The translations under genes were made by a program, and so were the position numbers. Shown in pieces: positions 28,101 to 38,800 of a stretch of 64,000 bases of DNA (positions are counted from its first letter, which is position 1; each line of letters begins with the position of its first letter). Location: contig CM053800.1 in NCBI GenBank assembly GCA_028671895.1, positions 12,421,886-12,485,885 on the forward strand, written 5' to 3'. The stretch is from Oenanthe sinensis. Lineage: Eukaryota > Streptophyta > Magnoliopsida > Apiales > Apiaceae. The notes beneath the pieces were generated by a model, which saw nothing but the letters and a program-made list of their open reading frames with translations, ran no database searches and was not told the origin of the DNA.

Positions 28101-31100
28101 ACAGGAATTCTCTTGGCTCGAGGAAAAACCTGCAAGTGCTAGAAGTGATTGAAGATACTAGTCCAACACCTAGTATGCTTTCTCCCCAAGATTATGTGGG
28201 CCGTGGTGATGTTATGCTTTTTTCATCTCGTAATGATGGATATTTGTCTCCGCGAGTGGGAATCTCTGTTTCTGTACGAGATTCTGAAAATTATAGTCCT
28301 GGAATATCTCTTCTTGATCTGGAGAAAAAGGTAATATCGATAAATATATCTTCAAAATAGTAATCAGTTGTTTACCTGTCCTGGAACTCTCTCTTCTAAA
28401 CTTGTCCATTCATGGGTTACTGTTTACAGCAACGAGTTGATGTCAAGGCTTTTAACTCGGATGGATCTTACTACAATCTTTCAGTGGTATTACATATGTC
28501 GTCAGATAGAACAAAGGTTTTTATATGCTAATCCCCACATTTTTGCTTGGCAAAACTTTATATGCTCTACAATATTCTTTGCCATCATGCCAATCTAGAC
28601 TTTAACTGACAGGGCATTATTTGATCTTCTCATGAATTATTTATCTTACCACTCCTTTGAATCATATGAGTTTTCTAGCTCTCCAGCCGATAAATTAGTT
28701 GTTTGGACTTTGGGCATGTGAAAGAATTGGAAGTCTGTTTGCAAAGGTTTGTAATTTCATAATTATTGGGATTGCAGAGTCGAATCAAATACACCAGTAA
28801 GGCTTAAGCACTCTCCTAGACTACAGTATAAAGTTCATATTTCTAGAGTCATGAAATTTATAAGAAAACATGAGTGATGCATATGATGCTATGAGTGATA
28901 ACTTTAGCATCATCAGAGAGAGGTTATTGAATCAAATACCTGTAACCTCCCACTAATATATAAAGTAATTAGTATTGAAGTGCAATCCAGTTTTAAAGTA
29001 TACTACTCATCTGCTCAACCTGACCACTAAACCCCCAAACTCTGAATCAGTATGAGTAATTACATGGTGGTGATACCATCTCTCGTTCAGCACCTCAGTC
29101 AGAGATGTCGTAGAGATGGAGAAAAAGTTGGTGTTGAGTAGTTATATCTCAGGAAAGTGTTATATAGCTTTGTTCATAGGTTTCTAGTTTGAGAAAGTTA
29201 TGAACTCCAGCTTATGGGCCGACTTGGTTTTGTTAGGTGTGGTTAAATCTTGATTGGAATCAAAGTTCTCCTCAGTTAAACTATTTCTTTCGGAGAAAGT
29301 ATAAGTATTTCATCAGATGGAGTTCGTGATATCCTAATTCCATTCATGTATTCGGAATTTTATTCAATAATTATTCTGTTGTCTTGATTCTCAATATAGG
29401 CCATGATTGTTGTACTTTATATATTGCAAAATTGCCGGGACAAAATTATGGAGGTGCATCCCATGCAAGTCTATGCAATTGATGTTATCTTTGTCCCACA
29501 ATAATTCTTCGATGAAGGCTAGACACAATTGATCTGAACTATAGTTCAAGTATCATGAGTTATGGTCTTGTTTGAATAGATATACTTTAACAATAGTAAT
29601 TAAGATTAACAACATGCCAAATGGGACTGTTTCTGATGCCAAGCAATATAACTAGAATGATTTTCTCAAGTACAGATAGTGATAGAAATTCCATCAAGCT
29701 GTGAGTAGCACCTTGTCCCCTATCCAAATATGTTGGTAGTATTTTGTAAGTTATGAGGGTCGAGAGAAAGGCCAAGGTGATTGTATATGAATGAATACAG
29801 AAAAATAATTGAATTAAAATTTTACTATTACCTGCCATATTGCCACTGTGTTAGGGTTGTAATATTAGTTAGTGATGCAGGATAACTTGTGAAACTGATG
29901 ATTTATGATATAAATATGATAATATATATAACTTGGGTGAATGAACTGCAGAACACCCACTACCCCAAGGGTTTCCCAACCGCACAATGGAGAAAAGTTA
30001 CGGATCACAATCCATAAAAGAAACCCAATTCAATATTCAAAGATATTCTCAATAATCAAGTCTAAATAATTTGTGGGGGGTATTGCATCGCTTATATAGA
30101 GAATTGAATCCCTAAAACATAACCTAAGGGACTAAGGCCCGATAACAATTGGGCTTCTTAAATGACCTACTACATAATAATAAACTCCTAGACCCACATA
30201 CAAAATACATAGATAAATCTCCTTTTATTTTTACATTAAATACATATAAACTAATTAATAGCATATAAAAATATTCTACACTTCCGTTCCCCATCAGTTA
30301 GGAGGGGGTACTATTGAGATTATGAGGTCTTGCTTCAAGCGTTTAATTTTTACACCATCACTATCTGTTTATGAATGGAAAATTTTGGATATAAAAGTCA
30401 CATAGTTTTCTATCTGTTCATTGTCACAAATTCGGTAGCAAGAAGCCAAGTGATTGAAAGCAAAAAATTCTGAATTCATTTCAAAATGCACAACTAGGTT
30501 TGAAAATTAACTGTTTTACACTGTTGACCTTTTATCTGCTGCTAATCAGTTGTAGCTTAATGATTTACTGGTGTAGGTTATTCATTTCCAGCAACAAACC
30601 TGGTTTGTTAATAGGGTTGGGTGCAGTCTTTGTCTTCAGCAGTGTGATACTCAATCATTGGAATGGATACATCCAACTGATCCTCCACTACAGTTGAGAT
30701 GGCAGTCCCTTGCGAAAGCTGAGATGTTGAGAGTATGCACTGATGAACCAAAAATCTTCTCTTCGTTGTTTTAATTGTAATATACAAATTAAGACATGCG
30801 CACAGCCACACACTTTAATTGATTTTAGATCTAGTTATATCTGCATTACTATAGATAATTGTAATGGTTTTTACTTGAGCAAACCAACCTATCCAACTGA
30901 ATAGTCTACTTACATGGACATTTCTTATTCAGTTGTGCATGGATGGATATAGCTGGAGTACGCCATTTAGTGTTGGAACTGAAGGTGTTATGTGTATTTC
31001 TTTGAACAAAGCTCCTGAAAATGTTCCTGCGCAGTTAAGAGTAGAAGTTAGAAGTGGTACAATGAGCTCACACAATGAAGTCATATTTCGTCCCAATTCA

Positions 31101-34100
31101 TTTTCAAGTCCTTACAGGTGAATAAGTAATTAGGCTCTCTCTGGGACTGTTGTTTTTTTTTTCTTATGGGGAACCTGAACCTTAAAAGAAGGATGTAGAT
31201 GTGTTGTCACTTGTCAGGTATCACAAATATGTTACAGTATATATAAACCATTATGTTTATACTTTAAACCTTTATGTTTTGACTGTTTTCTGTTGCATTT
31301 TAAACTATTTCAGATTACTCAGCCTCCATCTGCATAGTAGTTCTACCCTTATGATTTTTCTTAAAATTAAACAAATAGTACTTGTTTAGACCATTTACTG
31401 TATTTTTTTCCCCAACTTTATTCTTATTACACGCAGATATATAAGTACTAATAGTACTTGTTTAGAACTTTATGTTTCATATGTATTATACCATTCTGTT
31501 ACCCAAACGTTAGTCAATCGTTAAAATGCAAGGATATCACACGTAAAAGTTAAAAAAACGTAATGGTATCGTCCATAAAAGACAATAGGACAATGGTATC
31601 ATAAAGAATATCCTTAAACATGTTATCTAAAATTTTGGACTGTGTTGTTCAAATTTTTTGATAAATGATGTTTCTGAATGTAGTAGATTGTTACTGTTGT
31701 TAAAAGTGCGATTTTTTTTAAATTTAAATAGGTAATCAGGTCATTTACTTATATTGTAACGTTTGGATAATGGAATGGCATGATATAATCACGAAACTTG
31801 AAATACAAGAGTACCACTGGTAAGTCAAAAAGAAGGAATGAACAATTCGAAAAAGTCAAAACCAAAAGGGTACCATTGAGAATCTCCCTTTTTTTAAAGT
31901 ATTTGTGACGATTCAACTGTATTGATTTGATTTACTAGCCATAATGTTACATGTGATTCTATGAAGTCTGTTCTTGCATAATATTAATATATAGTGTATT
32001 TTTTATGATATACATCCATTATTTTTCTTCACTATGATTATGAGAAATATTCATTATAAAATTTCTGTAAACATGATCTACTCCTATGTTCATGTATATG
32101 ATTACAATTATACAATTGGATTGTCACAAAAATGTCAGAGAAGTCATTAAGGCGGTATAGGGACACATTTTTCTATGGCTTAAATGTATCCCCTCTTCCT
32201 TATGTATGTATGTATATTAATTTATCATAGTATCACTTCATATAAAAACATAACCATATTCTGAGAAAACAGTTTCACTATATTAATTATGTATGTATGT
32301 ATGTATATATATTAATTGCTTTAGCTTATTGAAAAAAAATATGTGCGAGTAATGGCTGTTCTGGATATGATAATCCGTTTAATGCACGGAATTTATTTCG
32401 GAAAACATCTTTGTGGTAAATTATTAGTAGTCTTGTCCAGTGAGTTACTATAATTACTAGTGATACTCTTTTTACTGAAATTCTGAGTACTTTGTGGTTT
32501 CATTACTTTTATGAGCAAAATCTTTGCCTACATATTTTATGTTAATAAAATTCATCAAGGCTAAACTTTCAGTGTTTTTAGTATTTTTTTTCCTCATGTC
32601 CAAAAATGCCATCCATCTTTGTTAAAATCTGCTGTGGCAAGTGTAATAAAACCTTGTTTATTAACAGGATTGAGAATCATTCTTTGTTTTTGCCGATACG
32701 TTTCCAGCAAGTGGATGGTTCCTGCAATTCATGGCAGTCCCTTCTTCCTAATTCATCTGCATCTTTTTCATGGGAAGATCTAGGCAGACCACGACAGTTG
32801 GAACTCTTGGTAGATGGTGATGACCGTTCAAAATCACTCAAGTACAGTATTGATGAGATATGCGATCATCAGCCTGTTTTTGTGAATGAAGAACCTACAA
32901 GAGTTCTACGTATTAACATTCTGAGAGAGGATAAAGTTAATGTTATAAAGATCAGCGACTGGATGCCAGAGAATGAACCTCAAGCAGCTTTAAGTAGAAG
33001 CAACTCTTTTTCCTCAATCCCAGTTTCTGAAAATGACGTTAATCTTCAACAATCGACTTTGAATAGTGAATTTCATGTTATTTTTGAGATTTCTGAGCTC
33101 GGGCTATCCATCATTGATCATACACCTGAAGAGATATTATATCTTTCCCTGCAGAGCCTTCTGCTGTCGTATTCAACTGGCTTGGGTTCTGGGATCAGTA
33201 GGTATAATTTATCATTAATTATAAAGAAAAATAAAATAAGTGAGGTCAGCATTTGGAAAACAATTCCTTCATAGTTAATCCATATGCATTTTTGTCCTTT
33301 TAGTTTATCTGTTATATGTGATGGACTATATTCAATGTAATTTAGAAACTTTACTTAAATTACAGGTTGAAATTAAGAATGCGGGGATTTCAGGTGGATA
33401 ATCAGTTGCCTTTAACCCCAACCCCTGTTCTTTTTAGACCACAGAGAGTTGGAGATGAGACTGATTACATCCTGAAATTTTCCATCACGCAGCAGTCCAA
33501 TGGATCACTGGATTTATGTGTTTATCCGTATATTGGCTTTCAAGTATGACAAATATTTTTTCATCTTTCCTACAAAAGTTTGGGCAAAGTCTGTTCCAAC
33601 ACTTTGCCTTATATCTTTTATTTATTATTTTATCATGGATTTGCTTTCTACGCACCAGGGACCAGAGAATTCTGCATTTCTGATTAACATTCATGAACCA
33701 ATCATTTGGCGCATTCATGGGATGATTCAGCAGATTAACTTAAGCAGGTTATCTGAAACTGAAAGCACTGCTGTTTCAGTTGATCCAATCTTTCAAATTG
33801 GGTATGTAGAGTGTATTTAAAGCTTATATGCAAGTCATCTGCTAACCTGAATATTAACTAAATAAAATTTTAATTGCACAGTGTCTTCAGCTTTTCCGAA
33901 GTTCGCTTCAAAGTCTCCATGGCTATGTCACCAACTCAGAGACCAGTTGGTGTTCTTGGGTTTTGGGCATCCTTGATGACAGCACTTGGAAACACTGAAA
34001 ATATGCCAGTAAGCAGTAAATATTTCTTTGAAATTCATTTGATATTTTATATGTTTGATTAAACAATTGAATTTGAGTCTTAAAAATATTGGAACCATAT

Positions 34101-35860
34101 ATGATACTATATTTTTAAAATTTTAGTCTTGTAAAAATTGGAGAAAAAACAGTAAGCATGTAAACACCACAATTAAGTTTGCCATATCTAATACCTAGTA
34201 GACTTATTACCTGTATAAATGTAAGTATGTAACAGATGATATCAACACCCTGAATGGATAATGTATTGATGTACTCCTTAAATGTATTTTAAAACATATG
34301 TTCTATAGTTTTGGTTGTTTGTGTTGTTAAGTAGAATTACTGTTTCTTATTTGGCTACAGTTTTGGGGAAAATAAAGTACAAAATGTTATGTAATTAAGT
34401 AAAGTGATTTCATTTGTGTTGCACAGATTCGAATAAATCAAAGGTTCCAGGAGAATATTCGCACGAGGCAAAGCGTTCTCATGAGTAATGCTATCGCCAA
34501 TATTAAGAAGGATATTCTCGGTCAGCCTCTTCAACTACTCTCAGGTGTTGACATACTGGGCAATGCAAGTAGTGCCCTTGGGCATATGAGCAAAGGTGTT
34601 GCAGCTCTATCAATGGATAAGAAATTCATTCAAAGTCGGCAGAGACAAGTATGACACCTTTTCTCTTTATAGCTATAGTTTTTAGCCGAAAAGGACTCCA
34701 CTTTTAATTTGTCAAATGAGCTTTAACCAAAGACTTCACTTCTAATTTTCTATAATGCGTTTCTACTGATTACGGACTCTACTTTAAATTTGTCAAATAA
34801 ACTTCTGGTGGGTAAGGACTAAGGACTCGACTTTTAATTTGTCAAATGAGCATCTACAACTTCATTAAATATGCTATGTAACCCTTGCGTATACGAAAGC
34901 ATATTGCTTTAGAGTTTTGATTCTAACCGTGGTCTGAGCTCAAGGATAGGGGAGATGGTGGCTTTCTGAAGCTGCTTCAAATATCACGCAACATGAATGA
35001 ACTACATCTCTACAACATCAACATGAATGCTCACGAATCCAAATTTAAGACACGGGTACGGGGATACGACATATTTTAAATTAATTTAATTAATTAGTAT
35101 ATTAGAGATAAATAAAAATATTATTCTTTGCAAAAGATAACTTTTTCATATTTTATATTATTTAATTATTATTTAAAGAAAACTATATAAAATTAATATA
35201 AGCTATGAAGTTGGGATTCTTCACTTAGGTGAAGAATCGCGTCTCCCGTACGCGCGTACGGGGGGGTCACGGAGTGTGGCACGTGGCGTATCCACGTATT
35301 TCAGAAACAAAAACCGTGGGGGTGCGGCGGGGGTCTATGTTACTCCGACTCTTCTGTTTTACTCGCCATACCCGTGTCGGACACTTGGACACTCGGACAC
35401 GACACTCATTTCGTGTCGGATCCTTTGACTAAAATGTGGACACTTTGACCAATTTAAAGATCAAATAAAACTAAAACCTCCGATTCAAAATAAATATTCA
35501 AGAAGAAAAAAAGAAGCAAGATTGAGATAAAAGCAGAGAAGACACCTAATTTGCAAAATCCTTTACAAAATCATGTTTAATCTAAGTTTTATTGTAACTT
35601 TTTGTTAAGATATCTTACTTACCATACTTGTTTATTAATTTATCATGGTGTGTCCCCGTACCCGTGTCTAAAAATAGGACAGTGTCCCCGTGTCCCCAAT
35701 TTTCAGATCTTTCATGTCGGACACTCGGATATGTGTCGTGTCCGACACTCCGTACCCGAGTCTGAGTAACATAGGCGGGGGTTATTAGTGAAGTGTGTTA
35801 CACATTGTTTTTATATACATATACATATACATATATACATACATACATACATATATACAT

Positions 35861-35899
<39 letters not shown>

Positions 35900-38800
35900 C
35901 TTATATCACGTGCTATGCACGGATCACATTTTTTTTAATATCTTAGTATTATTATTTTAGTATTTTATTTATATGGTTTTGAATTTATTTTTATTTTTAT
36001 AACAATTATTTAAAATATTATGTGTGTAAATATTTTTTATATACATTGTACTTATATTTTAAAGGGATAATGTTTGTGGATTTTGTTTAGAGATGTATTT
36101 TACTTAGGAGATTAATATTAGTTGTATTTTAATGGGATAGCATTTATGGGTTTTGTTTAGAGATGTATTTTAATTAGGAGATTAATGTTTAAAAATTAAG
36201 TCTAGTAATAAATTAATTACCCGGCCCAAATATTGACCAACTACCCTACCAAGCCTGGCCCAAATACCGTATTTTATTATTTTTATTTATATGGTTTTGA
36301 ATTTATTTTTATTTTTATAACAATTATTTAAAATGTTATGCGTGTAAATATATTTTATATAAATTGTACTTGTATTTTAAGTGGATAATGTTTATTAGTT
36401 TTGTTTAGAGATGTATTCTAATTAGGAGATTAATGTTTAAAAATTAAGTCTAACAATTAATCAATTACCCGGCCCAAATATCAACTACCATATCAAGTCC
36501 GACCCAAATACCAACCAACTACCGACTACCGAACTTTTAATATTTTATCTTTAATAATATAGTATAGATATATATAATTAGCTGTTGTTTATTTTTAATT
36601 TCATGTATCAAATATCAAACACTATGTCTGGTATTCTATTGCTAATGTATGCTACAAACAAAATTGGATCAACACCAGTCATTTCTTTTGTACCTCGGAC
36701 TTCACAGGAATATGATTAAGTTTCCAAATTAGTCTCGAGTAATCATTGATTTTCAATAGGAATAAATACGTATCTCATCTTCCAATGTGTAACTCTTCCT
36801 TCAATTTGCAGTATCAGACCATTTTTATTATCCATATCAAGGTTGCGCACAAGTTGTATATTCAATATTTTCTTCACATATGAGGTGCAGCATCTGAACT
36901 TAGCTAGATGGTTATTTCTGTCAACATTTACAAGACATGTCTTACATTTATTTTTTACCTTTAAAAAAAAACTTCAAAATTCTACTCTCATTTATAAAAT
37001 AGCCTTGTGCCAATGTATTTTGGAGCTCCAACATTACAGTATGAGAGTATGACATTTAAATAGAAATTGTTGTGAAGCTTCGATCTAGACGAGTATATTT
37101 CGCTATGGTTTCCATGCACTAACTCTGACCGTCTCATAAAACAACTGAATACTCCTACAGAACTGTGCACGTGCTTTCCTTTTGGGCTCATGTCAATTCT
37201 TTGAGGTTATCCCAGTGAGCACCAAGTCATCTGTAGTTGATAATTTAACTCACGCACGATATATCATTCCATTAGATGTGCAATATCTTTGCCAATTTTA
37301 TTTTGTGACTCAGCAGTGAACACCTTTATTGTCAGGAGAGCAAAGGTGTGGAGGATTTTGGTGATGTTATAAGAGAAGGGGGTGGAGCCCTAGCTAAGGG
37401 ATTTTTCCGAGGATTTACTGGAATTTTAACAAAACCTCTTGAAGGAGCCAAAGCTTCTGGAGTAGAGGGGTTTGTTCAGGGTGTTGGAAAAGGAATAATA
37501 GGTGCAGCTGCGCAGCCTGTCAGTGGAGTTCTAGATCTTTTGTCAAAAACCACTGAAGGTGCAAATGCTATGAGAATTAAAATTGCGTCTGCTATTGCTT
37601 CAGAAGATCAACTACTTCGCAGGAGGCTTCCTCGAGTAATTGGTGGTGATAATTTGCTAAGACCATACGATTTGTACAAAGCTCAAGGACAGGTATTGGT
37701 TATCTTGCTAGTATCTGATTTTGTCTCTTTACATCTCTGTGTCTCTATCGATTTGTATTTATTTACTACTCAAGACTAACAAGTAGTGCAATATTGAAAG
37801 TATAATCATACAAACACCTTTGAATTAGATAACACCAAGACATAAAAACCACCCCTTGGAATATATGGATAGTACTTGGAAAATTAACTTGATTTATTTT
37901 GACGGAGGAGATAAACTTTTTGAAAAAAGGATCAATTATAAGCAAGGAAAGTAGCTAAACATTGAACAAGTGATCAAGGAAAAGATAACAAGCTTCACAC
38001 TAAAAATACTAGGAATTCTTTGATCAATACAAATTCATGAACTTTCCGATTTCTGGATTCTCATTATATTTAATATAATAGTTTGTTGCAAATGGTTGAG
38101 GTAATTTAGTAATGCATGAAGTTTGTTTTCCCCAATAATGTTGTACAGTATCCTTAACCCTGTAAGTTTCATAAATTCTCAACCACACAAACTCCAGTTC
38201 CATACAATGACCACATATGAAACTTCACGCATCGAGCTTATAGACGTAGCCCCATTTTATTAATGATTTTTTTTTTTGAAATTTTGTTTTGTAATATATT
38301 TAAATATTATGAACTGAAAAGGAGAAATGATGTAATATATTTAAATATTATGAACTGGAAAGGAGAAATGAGAAGGAAAATGAACAATGATAATAATGTG
38401 AGGTTTTCCACAGAGTTGTTTTAGAGGATGAGAATCCATGCCCTGAATTTTCATCCTTGGATTGCCAAAACTTTCCTTGTATTATTTTGCTGCTAGTAGG
38501 TTGAACTTGCTTTAGTGAATAAGTGACGTTGGCTTTGCTTGGCAGAGTTGTTTTTGCAAATGAGAGTCGCCCTCAATTTTCATTTGTATCCTCTACTAAT
38601 GTCATAGTAGAAGTAATTGATATTTTTTAATATTATAAACTTTGTCGCTTGCTAATATTCCTAGAATTATCTTTCATTTAGTCAATGCACTGTCCGTATA
38701 ATTTTTTGTTGTTATCCAAGTTAATTAAAATCTGACTATTATGCTGCTTTACTTGGTTTACCATGTTTGCAAAGGTGATACTGCAACTAGCAGAATCTGT

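Noticed and set aside
28487..28490. An earlier GT donor in exon 39 at 28,487
   Set aside because: Reading through gives VLHMSSDRTK, a conserved VPS13 segment, and the later donor at 28,517 keeps phase 0 with exon 40.
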